Of a stretch of DNA of 64,000 bases, positions 1 through 11,484 are shown in pieces. The position numbers and the translations under genes are program-made. A model generated the notes under the pieces. The model made no database searches. It was given only the letters and a program-made list of their open reading frames with translations, and was not told where the DNA came from. The stretch's first letter is position 1. Every line of letters begins with the position of its first letter. The stretch comes from Avena insularis (Eukaryota > Streptophyta > Magnoliopsida > Poales > Poaceae): positions 474,495,650-474,559,649 of the forward strand of contig CM042684.1 of NCBI GenBank assembly GCA_023614405.1, in the 5' to 3' direction.

Positions 1-2226
1 AGAAGTGCACCGTACATGGCCCGCATAGTTTATCGTCAATGGAGCTCGCGGGTGCCTCATCACGAGTGCGGCGTTGCCACACTTGCGTGGTTTTCCCGGA
101 GTCACGGTATCCGCCACTACGGTATCCGCTGTTGCGGTTGTCGTCGCGTCTTTCAGCGTAGCCAGCCGCGACCATGTTGACATCGTCGCAGTCATCGTAA
201 ATGCGCATGCGACGCTTGCCTCGGCGATCGCGTCTGCGCTCGAGCTCCGCCTCCTCGTTGGAGTGAACGCGATTCTTCATTGAGTCTTCTCCATCGGCCC
301 ACCGATTCGCGATCTCCATCAGGTGGTCGATGGTTTTGGGATTTGAGCGGCCCATCTCCTCTCTAAGTTCTAAGCGGCGGATGCCACCATTGAATGCGTC
401 AATCGCGCGATCCTCCGAGATGTTTTCTGCGGAGTTCTTGATGATGGACCACCTTTGGATGTAGGAGCGCAACGATTCGCCAGATCTTTGCTGGCAGCAT
501 CTCAACTCTTCAATTGATGCGGGCCGCTTGTATGTGCCCTTAAAGTTGTGCACGAAGCTGTAAACCAGCTCGTCCCAACTGCGAATGTATCCGCGTGGGA
601 GGTTGTTGAGCCATGCTCGGGCGGCGCCCTGCAGCTGTAGCTGCAAGCATTTCATGGATGTGCTTCGACTGCCTCCGTGGAGCCTGACGGAGGAGATGTG
701 GTCCTCCAGCCAGATCTTCGGGTCCTGTAGGCCGTCAAATTTCGGGTTCTCCGACAGGAGTTTAAACCCTTTAGGCATTCGCCGCTAATGGATCTGCTGA
801 AGCATCCGCACCGCAGAGCTCCACGCCCTCCTCTTCGAAGTCGACCGAGCACGTCGTGCTCTTGATTTGTCGATCTTGCGCTGCGTGATGTCATCACGTG
901 CGTCGTAGTCGTGGTCGTGTCGTCGTGAGCGGCGACGTCGAGACAAGTCGTGGCTGTCATCGCTGGATGAGGGCGAGGAATAACGCTTTGCTAGCGCTTT
1001 GCCCTTCTTTGGCTCCGGTGTTGGCTCCTTGTCGAGGGCGGCCTCGATTAATCCCAAGGCCGCGATCGTAGATTGGTGCATGGCGGCTCGGGGGTCTCCA
1101 TATGGTGGTTGGTTGTTCAAGAGGTACATGGTGGCTGCTGTCACCGCAACCTATGGCGTTTTGGGGACCACATTGCCTCTGGTATCGACTGTCATAGAGC
1201 CGAAGTCGAGGACCTTTGCAGCCTCTATGCGTTCCTGCTCGGTGAGGTGGGCCATTCGAGACTGCCTCTTCTTGGCGAGGTGCTCGTTGCCCTTTGAGGA
1301 GGATCCTCCGTAGGAGGAGAGTCCAGCACAACGAAGGCTCGACTCGTCTGCCGCCTTTTTGCATGCCTCGAGTTGCGCGATAGTCTGTACTTGGCGCTTG
1401 AATTCTTCCTTCAGGAGCCAGTGATAACCCATCAGCAGCTCCTGCGGGGATCCGAAGGGTAGAGGGGTGCCTCGCAGGGCCTCGCGGTAGCGAGCCCATT
1501 CTTGCTCGTTGAGCTTGATTACGACGCGTTCGCTAGTTTGCTCATTTACTATGGTTGGAGGTTCGACTGCCCTCCGTTGTCAACGGGGACGCGATTGCCA
1601 CCGTTACCGCCGTTGCCGCCATTGCCACCGTTAGGCAGGTCGGTTCCATTGCCGCGATTGCCACTGTTATCGCGGTTGGCAGAGGTGTCGCCTGCGTTGA
1701 TGACGGCGCACATGAAGTGATTGGGGAAGCTGTTGCTTCCACAACTCTCAGATCCGGAACCGTAAGTTCCATCTTCAGTGGCCAGATTGCTCAGATCAGA
1801 GTCACGACTGCTATCGCTGACAGTGTTCTCGACTGTTGTCAGGGCGTTGAGCTCGCTGAGGGTGCCGGTCGGCGGAGGAAACCACGATGCTAGGGCAATC
1901 GCCGGTGCTGTCGGCTGATCAGGCATGCGAAGCGTGCCCATCTGACCAACTTGGAAGCGGAAGCTCCCGATCGCCAGGCTGATTCCGTCGCCCACGGACT
2001 CGAAGGCCGGGCGAGTGGCCGACGTGTGGACGGTGAAGTCGAACGCGCCGAAGAGCTGGCGAATCTCCGCTATTGCGGAGTTGTAGATCGCAGTTGATGG
2101 GGTCGAAGAAGCCGCAACATCAGCACTCCCAATTCCCACAGACGGCGCCAATTGACGAGGGTTTAACTCGTCAATGCCCATTGTTATGGACTTGGGTTTT
2201 GGAGAAGGAGGGAGCGCTAGAGACAT
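1..2226 (-). pseudogene. gag: Gag polyprotein of element F, broken and truncated by the window edge
   Basis: The reading frame is open from an ATG at 2226, inside the LTR, through the primer-binding site into gag. It has a Gly/Asn-rich tract near 1560-1640, then a frameshift near 1549 at a TAG stop. The next frame carries the conserved stretch with residues EWARYREALRG, and is interrupted by in-frame TAG codons at 1151-1153 and 782-784. From 778 to base 1 comes the Retrotrans_gag domain, recognisable by residues such as GAARAWLNNLP, SWDELVYSF and NFKGTYKRP. Gag forms the virus-like particle. The frameshift and two stops mean this copy cannot make full-length Gag. The C-terminal end is off the window. 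Confidence 0.8.
2133..2150 (-). other. Primer-binding site of element F
   Basis: The minus strand reads TGGCGCCGTCTGTGGGAA, two bases after the LTR end. TGG complements the CCA end of a tRNA. This sequence is common after LTRs of grass gypsy elements. The exact tRNA was not determined. Confidence 0.65.
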
Positions 2227-2639
2227 CTATCGGCTAACAGACAAGCAAACAGGGGACAAAGATTTACCCAGGTTTAGGCCTCGTAGAGGTCCCTACTCCT
2301 GCTTGTCTGCTCGTGGAATTATCGAAGGAATCGAAGGTTACAATGGTGCGCAGATGTAATCTGGCGAGGGTGGTGGAAACTAGGGCTGCGTGTGTCCTCC
2401 TCGCCGCCCCCTCCCAGCCTTTATATAGATAGGCTAGGTCCCAGGTAGTAGGTCGAGTCGGTTACAAGTTAGGGTTTTCCCCTTTAAACTTTCTATCTTT
2501 AGCTTCTTCTTGTTCTTCAAGCAATCGAGAGTCTGCAGGTTACTCGAATCCTTCGTTTGTGCCTTGGCGACACCGTGGACCTATACGTATTTAGACCGTA
2601 TATACCAAGCTCGAGTACCCGTAGGATATACCCATGTCA
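2153..2639 (-). repeat. 5' LTR of element F (487 bp)
   Basis: The LTR starts TGACATGGGT at 2639 and ends CCTCGTCA at 2153, so both ends carry the inverted repeat TGAC/GTCA. The primer-binding site follows two bases downstream. A second inverted pair (TTGACGAG and CTCGTCAA) lies at 2152-2175, near the LTR-internal junction. Confidence 0.75.
2420..2427 (-). promoter_or_regulatory. TATA box in the LTR of element F
   Basis: The minus strand reads TATATAAA, followed by a GC-rich stretch. This is the expected position for the retrotransposon promoter inside the LTR. Transcription would start around 2390 and run toward gag. The position is inferred from sequence only. Confidence 0.5.
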
Positions 2640-3062
2640 ATTGGTGTCTCTATGACCAAACTGATTACATAGAAAACATTGTCTAGTAGGGCCTCTGACT
2701 TCGGATTCATCCATATCATTACGGATGCGGACACATTTTCGCCTTCCTCTGCCTGTCTACATTAGTCCAGGATCTGGGATGTAAATCCTTTCACCAGGGT
2801 TTACTTTGTTGAAATTGCCCATGCTCTATATCCCATCATCTCGCCAGTCCATGTATTGATCACCGACTCCTTAAGAAAATAAGGAGACACAAACGATCTC
2901 GCATCCATACCTAACCGCCATTGTGACAAGTACATGAGAGCAAGGCAGATGCAGCAGCTTGGGTTTGTTGTAGGTACACTCACACGTCGGCCAAGCCTCA
3001 TTGCCTATCCTCACCTCTTGTGTCTTTACCTCTTCTCCAGATCCGATCCTGTTGGAAGGGAG
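2640..3062 (-). pseudogene. MULE transposase, segment 3 (SWIM zinc finger and zinc knuckle)
   Basis: This is the C-terminal part of a Mutator-like transposase gene, split by inserts. Translation of the minus strand gives the SWIM pattern CxC-x(n)-CxH (residues CECTYNK and LPCSHVL) near 2960, then a FVSPYF-like block near 2880, a NPGERIYIPDP block near 2790, and the first half of a CCHC zinc knuckle (residues CFLCNQFGH) that ends exactly at the F insertion. The blocks lie in different frames, so at least two frameshifts are present (about 2900 and 2820). It joins segment 2 in frame at the GGGAG target duplication, which shows that element A landed in this gene. The remaining C-terminus would lie left of element F. 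Confidence 0.85.
3058..3062. repeat. Left target-site duplication of element A (GGGAG)
   Basis: GGGAG here is repeated exactly at 33260-33264, directly outside the other LTR of A. This shows that A inserted as one unit and that everything between arrived with it or later. Confidence 0.95.
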
Positions 3063-4540
3063 TGATGACCCACAAGTATAGGGGGTGTATCGCAGTATTT
3101 TCGATAAGTAAGAGTGTCGAACCCAACAAGGAGCAGAAGGTGCTGGCTAGTGGTATGGATCAGGAATTCTCCGCAAATACTTAGCAAACGGATTTTTAGG
3201 GGTTTTTGATAAAGCAAGTAAACAAAGTACGAGTAAATAAAAGACAGTAGGAATAAATGCAGCAAGTGGCCCAATCCTTCATGCAGCAAAGGACAAGCCG
3301 GTTGTATTACTTAAGATGACCAAACGTTCTCGAGGACACATGGGAAGACTGTCAAGTGCTTTCGCTTCAGATAGTTGATTAATCTTCTTTAGCTTGCTAA
3401 GTGTTGTGTGGGCGAACCTGTGCTAATGTACTGACCTTCCTAGGACTAATACATACTTGTGATTATACCCCTTGCAAACATCCAAAAGTACAAGAAAGTA
3501 ATTAAGGTAGAAACCTAACCACAACTTTAAACTCTAAGACCCTTACGTCCCTTGTGCAATGGCTTCATAACGAGGGTTTAGGTTTCTGTCACTCCGACAA
3601 CCCCTACGATTAGTAGCCAAATACACAATGCATTCCCCTAAGCCCATAAAGGTGAAGTGTCATGTAGTCGACGTTCACATGACACCACTAGAAGAAGTAC
3701 ACCACAACTTAAATATCAAACTATTGAATCTTTCTCAACACAACTCCACTACTAACAACATGACTTCTCCCATGTCCTCAAGAACAAAACGAACTACTCA
3801 CAAGACATCATATGGATCATGATCAGAAATGGAATAATGATGTATAACAATATGAACATAAACAATAATTCAATGGTTCACTCAATAGCATCAACTACAA
3901 AGAGTAATCAACACCGGGAAAGTTTCCCCTATGAACTATGCAAGATTCAACTCAATTGTTACAGCAATATGGAGATGGTGATGAGGGTGTTTATGGTGGT
4001 GATGGTGGTGATGATGATGATCCCGATGAAGTCCAGCTTGATGGTGGTGTTGATGGCGACGATCTACCCTCTCCGGGAAGGAATTCTGCAGAATCTGTCA
4101 CGGAGAGATCTTTCTCTCGGTGTTTTCCGCCCGCAGAGGCGGCGGAATCTTTCTGTGGTCGCCCTCGAGTCTTAGGGTTTCGAGGATAATATCGCCCGGG
4201 GGAATGCTGGAGTGGGCAGGCCACACCACTGGAGCTGCCTAGGTGCCGCGCCAGGTGGTGTGCCCCCCTTGTGGCCCATCTCCAGCCCCCCTTCTGGCTT
4301 CCTTCGTCTTGTGGAAAAATAGGATTTTCCGTATATTTTCCTGGATTTTCTAATTTCACGAATTTTGCCTCCAAACAGCACCTTTTCCATCAGAATCCTG
4401 ACTGCAGCGGTCCATGCTCCAAAAGTCATCAACCATGCAAAAACAGATGGAATAACATAAGTATCACCTCTCAATACGAAATATATCAATGAATAATAGT
4501 GAATTAAGACATAGAATAGTGATGCAAAATGGACGTATCA
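3063..4540 (-). repeat. 3' LTR of element A (1,478 bp)
   Basis: It starts TGATACGTCC at 4540 and ends GGTCATCA at 3063 on the minus strand. A polypurine tract (AAGCTTGGGGGAGT) abuts it at 4541-4554. In about 250 aligned bases next to the inner LTR end I count 8 differences from the 5' LTR, all transitions. It contains a GAT/GGT-rich microsatellite near 3970-4030. Small ORFs inside the LTR are not supported as genes. Confidence 0.9.
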
Positions 4541-5289
4541 ACTCCCCCAAGCTTAGAATTCGCTTGTCCCCAAGCAAAATCGAGCTCAATAAACATGGCC
4601 TCAGGTTTATGGAGTGAAGAGTCGATAAAAGAATACGGACTAGAAACATCACATTCATCAAATACATAGATCATAATATAAGACAACTCACTATTATATA
4701 ACTCAACTTGTAATAGGTAAAGGAAACACAATAGAGATACATGAAGTAAATCATAATTGGTAAAGGCAAACTTAGCTCTTGGTCGAAGAATAGTTGATAA
4801 TTTGCTGGAGTTCACAAAGCTTTCAAAGTAGTAAACATCAAGATAAGAGCAATGTGCAAAACAAGGAACATAAGAAACATGAATGAATAAATCATCATAT
4901 GAATGAATGAAACACAACAACTCAAAATACTTGCTGAGATAGAAGGGAGTAGGTTTACTGACTCAACTAAAAAGTAAAAGAAAGGCCCTTCACAGAGGGA
5001 AGCAGGGATTGCAAGTCTCATAAAGAGCTCCCAAAAATTATGATACTTACTAGCTTTCAGCTCTCATTGCCCCTATCATAGGCATCTTTAGGTGATTAAG
5101 GTTAAAGTGATCAAATATGAGGATATGCATTGACAAGTTGTAAATTGAGAATCTCATGTCCCTTGAATACGAGGGCCTCTCCTCATGCTACTCAAGTTTA
5201 GTCACCGGTAAGTTCTTGTCATCGTAAGCATATGTGTATCATAGAGAACCGCCAATGGGGTACCCCTTGCCTGATGATACAGAAGAATC
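4541..5289 (-). other. 3' non-coding internal region of element A, outer part
   Basis: This stretch has no convincing gene. It runs from the polypurine tract to the copia insertion and aligns in reverse with 27360-28100 of element B. It contains the palindrome GGGGTACCCC at 5257-5266, which also occurs in elements B, C and D. The sequence resumes at 17868 after insert E. Confidence 0.8.
5285..5289. repeat. Left target-site duplication of copia element E (GAATC)
   Basis: GAATC here pairs with GAATG at 17868-17872, with one mismatch. Removing 5290-17867 restores the internal sequence of element A, as judged against the related copies in B and D. Confidence 0.8.
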
Positions 5290-6991
5290 TGTTGGGTCCG
5301 TAGCATAGAAAACAAAAAAATTCCTACGACGAGAACTACACGCCAAGATCTATCTACTAGGTACAAAGCAACAGGTGGACATACATCCATCAAGAACTTA
5401 CCCTCGAAGACAACGAGTTTTGTTAACGAGTAGGAACTCATGGTTGATGTAGTCGTACACTTGCCGATCTCAAGATCGCGAGGAAGTCCGAGCAGGTCCG
5501 GCTCCAGCACGTCCTTCAGATCCAGCTCCAGCACCACCAAGTCCAGCACCGCAAAGCAGCAGTGCATCCGTGATCGCACACACGTCCGGTACCCCGACAA
5601 CCTCTGTCCCTCGCTCCAGCAAAGCAGCAAAAGCAGCAACTCCTTTCTAGATAAAGCGACCGGGAACATGTATCTCGCTAATCCGAGACCATGGGGGAAT
5701 AATACTAGAGGGGGAGAGAGATCCTTCACGAGGAGGTGTGAGGAAGAAGGGGAGTGAGGGGGGCCTTTTATAGGAGGAGGTTAGGTGCCCCTCTCTCCAT
5801 GGCCGACACATGGGGGGGTGACTCCTCACCTCCCCCATTCATGTGGTGGTAACCCCTCCACATTAAAATGCCCCTTCACATTCTCTTTTAAAGTCTCCAC
5901 TTTAAATGCATTAAATTTCTCCAAATTTAATGCTCTCTTGTTTAATAAAACTCTTTTATTTTTATTCAGAATTTTTTAAATTACTTTAATTAAGAAACAT
6001 TCACATAAAAACCCCTGCAACATTTCAATATTACATGCAGAACCAATTTCAGCAATTTCACCCGAAACAGTTTTGGTGTCTATTGAAATAAATCCAGCGC
6101 TTTCTTAAATCTTTATCTGAAACATATTTGCTCCAAATGGTGTCGGTATCCCTTAAGTGTGTCACCCTATGGTTCGCGAATAATGTAGACATGATCGAGA
6201 CCCCTCTCAGATCAATAATCAAAAGCGGGACCTGGAGATCCATACTGACTCCTACACATTCAACGATGACTTCTGTGATCGTGAGAACCTTTAATGCTAG
6301 TAACTAAATCCCTTTGTCTCGCGATATATTACATGTCCGAGATTCGATCATCGGTATCTCCATACCTAGTTTGATCTCGTTACCAACATGTACTCTTTTC
6401 TCGTTCCCGTGATATAACATTCTAGTGATTACATCACTTGCTTGCAAGCTATCTTAATGTGATATCACCGAGAGGGCCCAAAGTATATCTATCCGTCATC
6501 GAGATGGACAAATCCCACTCTTGATCCATGAGCCTCAACATAACACCTTTGTAGCACTGAACCCACCTTTATAGTCACCCTGTTATGGTGTGACGTTTGA
6601 TGTTATCAAGATACTCTTCCGGTGTTAGCAATTAACATGATCTCAAGGTCTAAGGACTAAGATTACTTCGTATGATGTTATAGCAATATAAACATAACGA
6701 CTTTGATCGTAATGCTATACTTCGGATGAATGTTCATCACATCATTCCACCAATGTTGTGACCTTGTTATTAACAACATCCAATGTCCATGATCAGGAAA
6801 CCTTGATCATCTTGTTAATCAACAAGCTAGTCTATAAGAGAGGCATAACTAGGAACCCTTTTTGTTTATTAAACACACATGTATTGACGTTTCCGATCAA
6901 TACAATTATAGCATGCAAAATAAACATTTATCATAAACATGGAATAAGATAATAACCACTTTATTATTGCCTCTCGGGCATATTCCCTTCA
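5290..6991 (-). repeat. 3' LTR of copia element E (1,702 bp)
   Basis: It starts TGAAGGGAATATGCCC at 6991 and ends GGACCCAACA at 5290 on the minus strand. It is near-identical over its full length to 16172-17867. A TATAAAAGG promoter motif lies at about 5763-5773. Confidence 0.92.
5763..5773 (-). promoter_or_regulatory. TATA box in the 3' LTR of element E
   Basis: The minus strand reads CCTATAAAAGG, and the other LTR carries the same motif near 16644-16654. It fits the U3 promoter of a copia LTR. Confidence 0.5.
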
Positions 6992-9912
6992 GTCTCCCAC
7001 TTGCACTAGAGTCAATAATCTAGTTTGAAAAACTTTGCGTATTGAACACCTATGGCTTTCTGGTGTTGCATATACGCGATTGCTAGTGGTTAACATAATC
7101 TTCGGATCTGACAGTTTCAGGTCCATGTGTATTTGCATGTCTTTGCGTCTCTACGCATCACTCATTCTCAAATGAGATGGCATTATAAATTTGGTCCTTT
7201 GGTGAGATCTTTAGTTCGTTCGGCTTAAAATATGTTGATATTATTGTCACACAATATCCACTTTGAACCACACCTAGTTTGATAACAAACTACTTAACAC
7301 AAATGCCCTTGTTTGCTGCTACTATAGCAGTTATATACTTAGCCTTTTGTTGTAGTATTCGTCACAATGTCTCAACTTTGGAACTCATCCAAATACATCA
7401 TGGAACATCCTTTCCATTACATTGTGCCACCCATAGTATAAATTGAGATAAATTTAATTTGTATCTTGTGACAAAACTAGTATCAATGTAACACTTTACA
7501 ATGAACTACCTTTAACTATTTTTCACTTATACATGATATATTCTTAGTTCTTCCAAAGCTCATAAGAATATCTTTACTATCATCCAATGATCATCTTATG
7601 AATCATTTTGGTATGTGCTCATAACATTTAGAGCATAGGACATTTTGGATATATTCATATCATGGTATACTCGATCAAAATCTTTATGGGATTTTACTCA
7701 CCAAGTGTCGAAACACTTGAATCTTGATACAATCCTTTCCATGCAGCAAGAACCTTTCTTGTTGTTTCCATATTGAACCCTTTCAATATCTCATATATGT
7801 ATGTTGGCACACCCATATTAGCGCCGCAATCTATCCATATAGATATTGATGCCAAATATTCTGGTTTTGCCCAAGTCTTTCATCGAAATCTTATTTAAAT
7901 GAAATTCTTAACTTGTGTCAATACAAGATACATCATTTCCAATCAATAATATGTCCTCTACATAATGTATTAGAAATATGTCTCAGCGCTGCCACTTAAT
8001 TTCTTGCAAATGCAAGCATCTTCATCATCTCCGATGAATTTAAACTCTCTTAACAGTTTCATCATGGTGAAGATTCCAACTCCGCTATGCTTACTTCAAC
8101 TATTGAAGTTTGCATGCCCTTTTAGCACCCTTTGAATTAACAAAACCCTTCGGACCATGTCATGTACACATCCTAGGTAACCGTTCTATTAGAAGAACCT
8201 TGTTTTGTTTATTCAACTACCATATACCAAATTATATGTAGTGGTTGCTACATTAATCCGTCAAGACTATATATCACTATGAAAGATCAAATCTTGTCAT
8301 AGTCAACTCCTTGAACATTGCCGTAAACTTCTTTCCGACATGTTGACTATGTCATAGATGTTAAACATCCATGTCTATTTCTTTATAGATCCAAACACGA
8401 CCGATAGGCTTTACGCCTTTTCAGAGGGTCTTCCAAGTTCAGGAACTTGATTCTCGTGTATGGATACTATCACGGATTCTATGACTTCTGGTCATTTTAT
8501 GGAGTCAGGGCCCATCATCGCTTCTTTGCATGTAGTCGATTTATCATTGTCAAAACAATAACGACTTGCTTATCAAATCACACTATTTGATTCTTACTGA
8601 CCCACACAGTTCAATAGGAACTCTAATCTCCGAGATCACACCCTTTGTAATCATGGGAGCCATGAGCATTGTGGCCGCCACCGGGACACTTTCCGGCGCT
8701 GCGCTACTTAGCACATATAGCTAAGGTTCAACAACCTTATCAAAGTTCTATTGTCCTCCCACTTAACTTTTCGCGAAAAATTCCTTCTCAAGAAACTTGA
8801 CATTCCAAGTAACAAACTCTTTTGTCCTCGGTGTTATGGAGAAATTCCCAACAAATTCTTTGGGATAACCTACAAAGACATGCTTATCCGACTTTGGTTG
8901 TAAACATTTTACTTATGCATAGCATACCAAAATTTAATAAAAGACAATTCGGATTTTATCCCAAACCATAACTTATATGGTGTCATTTCAACGGATCACG
9001 ATGGTGCTCTTTTCAGTGTAAAAGCGGTAGTCTCTAAAGCTTTAATCCTTAAAACATAATGGCAGTTTTATAAATGAGACCTTTGATCTTACCTTGTCAA
9101 ACATGGTTTGATTTCATCTCTCGAATATGCCATACACCTATGGTTTATCGAGAAACACAAATCATGGAACAATTCCTCAAATCTTAGGTGTTTTTGCTAA
9201 ACACGTAACTCAAATATCTTCCTTTATGATCGAATCATAAACTCTTTATTTTCTTGTTACAATGATTTTCCACTTCATCTTGAAAGTCTTTGAACAATTT
9301 TCAAATGTTTCATACTTCTTCCTTATTAAGTAAATATACAGATATATTCACTTAAATTTCTGGACAAAGTATATGAAGCAAAAAGATCCATCGCATATGG
9401 CTACACATAATGGACTATATACATCTACATGCATAATATCCAATAAATTAGTCATCCGTTCCTCTTTGGCCTATGGGCGGAGTTTCAATTATCTCGAGGA
9501 AAGTCTCACCAGCATCAATTGATCAAAATCAAAAGACTCCAAAAATCCATCAACATGGAGTTTCTTCATGTTCTCTTTCCAATATAATTTAAACATCGAT
9601 GTCACTTCATAAGTGATCTTTTAATCATTTGTCTTGCGACATTTTAGCAATAGTGTTTATGGATGTGATTTCTCCCACTAGACTTGTAAAAGTTCATCCA
9701 TCTTTTATGGAATACGGTAATTATTTGAACAACCATTGTTCTCGTAATACCGGAACAAAATAAAAATTATTAAAACAAATCTTGAAGGCTAGGTTTGATG
9801 ACAATGAAAAACACAATAACACTTTATTTGTTTTCGATGAACATCATCACTTATTCTCTTGCTAGTTACTTAGGCCATTATAGTTCATGAATTGCGTTGT
9901 CCTCTATGACAC
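6992..9912 (-). pseudogene. pol: Copia pol remnant of element E (integrase, reverse transcriptase, RNase H)
   Basis: No long ORF survives, but conserved copia blocks can be read in shifting frames on the minus strand. Integrase residues such as MKKLHVDGFLESF and LLDIMHVDV occur near 9600-9400, with a block like GIFERxNQTMFDKVRS near 9100. Reverse transcriptase residues follow: a GPDSIKWPEVIES-like block near 8500 and YVEDILLIGND near 7950, where the usual YVDD has become YVED. RNase H-like remnants are near 7400-7250. Many stops and frameshifts separate the blocks. The order integrase then reverse transcriptase identifies Ty1/copia. The gene cannot be functional. Confidence 0.75.
9908..9912. 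repeat. Left target-site duplication of element D (GACAC)
   Basis: GACAC is repeated exactly at 14224-14228, directly outside the other end of D. Confidence 0.92.
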
Positions 9913-11484
9913 TGATGCGCTCGACGATCAACGTAGAGCTCGTTGGGAACCCCAAGAGGAAGGTATGATGAGCACAGCAGCAAGTTTTCCCTCAGTTATG
10001 AAACCAAGGTTTAATAGAACCAGTAGGAGCAAGGAAACGCCCCAAAGGTGTTACTAGCTGAGCTTTGGCAGGGCACACTACCAGTGCTAGTAGCAACGTG
10101 GAGACCTGCACAACACAACCACAGAACTTTGTCCCCAACTTGCGATGAGGTTGTCAATCTCACCGTGTTTTGCGGAAAACAAAGGATTAAACGTATCGAA
10201 TGGAAAGAAGTAAAAGTTTGCAGAAAGTAAACACAAAGCAGTAAACAGTTGTAGATTGTATGTAAATAAGAAGGATCGGGATCCATAGTTCACTAGAGGT
10301 GGCTCTCCTTAGATAGATAACATGCTGGGTGAACAAATTACAGCGGGGCAATTGACAAACACCGAGAAAGCAATACATGCATATACTAATCATCTTGACT
10401 CCTTTGAGACTTGATTGGGCAATACAACATAATACATAGACCGCCATCCAACTGCATCTATGACTAATAATCCACCTTCAGGTTATCATCCAACCCTCCA
10501 AAGATTAAGTTGCAAGCAACAGATTATTGCTTTACAAACTGGTAAGGTAAACAATACATTTGTTCTATGAACAAAGGATTGTTGTTTTCTCCTAGTAGCA
10601 ACAACACATCTAGTACCTTAGAGATTGTCACTTCCCAGTTACGAGGCATGAACCCACTATCGAGCATAAATACTAACTCTTGGAGTTGCTAGCATCTACT
10701 TGGCCAAGATAGCTACTAACAACGGAAAGCATGCAAGATCTCAAATAACAAAGACATGATAGAATCAATAATCAATCTGAAATAGCATCTCAATATCCAT
10801 CGGATCCCCGCAAACACAACATGTATGAATTACAAATAGATGATCTTGATCATGAACGGAGCTCACAAGATCTAAACATGAAAGCACAAAGGAGGAGGAA
10901 CCAACCATCTATCTACTACATGGATCCGTAGTCCAAGGATGAACCACTCACGCATCACACCGGAGGCTTGCATGGTGATGAAGAAGGCCTCGTGGTGAAT
11001 TCCCTCTCGGCGGTGGAAGAGCTTTAGATCCCTCCCGATCTAGGGATGGAGATGACGGCCGCTACAGATTATTTTGTGGATTTTTGATCGGGTACCTAGG
11101 GTTTTCATCCCGAGGGCAACTTATAGGCGGATGGAGAGGCCGAGGGGTCTGGGTCGGCCACCACCTGGCCTTGGGCTGGGCCTGGCCGCGTGGCCATGTG
11201 GTGTGGCCGGCCCCAGCCCTTCTCTGTCTCGTATTCTGGCACTTGATCCCTTTCGGAAAAATAGGCACTTTGGCTTTTGTCCCGTCCAATTCCGAGAATA
11301 TTCATTTTTTGACTTTCCTGGAACCAAAAACAGCAGAAAACAGGCAGCTGGCACCGTGGCTCTTGTTAATAGGTTAGTCCAAGAAATCATAATAAAAGTA
11401 CTCCAAAGTTGGAACAAAACACAAGAAAGTGGATAAAACCAAGCATGGAACATCAAAAATTATAGATACATTTGCAATGTATCA
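9913..11484 (-). repeat. 3' LTR of element D (1,572 bp)
   Basis: On the minus strand it starts TGATACATTGC at 11484 and ends GAGCGCATCA at 9913. It is followed inward by the purine-rich tract AAGCTTGGGGATGT at 11485-11498. It matches the 3' LTR of C (38854-40404) over most of its length. Confidence 0.88.

Larger units (their letters stand above)
1..2639 (-). mobile_element. Ty3/gypsy LTR retrotransposon F, partial (5' LTR and gag)
   Basis: On the minus strand the order is 5' LTR (2639-2153), primer-binding site (2150-2133) and gag (down to base 1). The rest of the element lies beyond the left edge, so neither its second LTR nor its second target duplication can be seen. The insertion falls inside the zinc-knuckle codons of the MULE transposase, and the five bases next to the LTR on the right are ATTGG. 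The long, low-complexity gag suggests a non-chromoviral gypsy lineage, but without pol the clade cannot be fixed. Confidence 0.85.

Noticed and set aside
3819..4489. Met-rich or Asp-rich ORFs as possible genes
   Set aside because: They are produced by the trinucleotide microsatellite inside the LTR of element A and recur in the other LTR copies.
10011..11456. Many ORFs of 60-120 codons on both strands around 10.0-11.5 kb, with matching sets near 14, 34 and 39 kb
   Set aside because: They are the same LTR sequence of elements C and D repeated. Overlap in opposite frames argues against genes.
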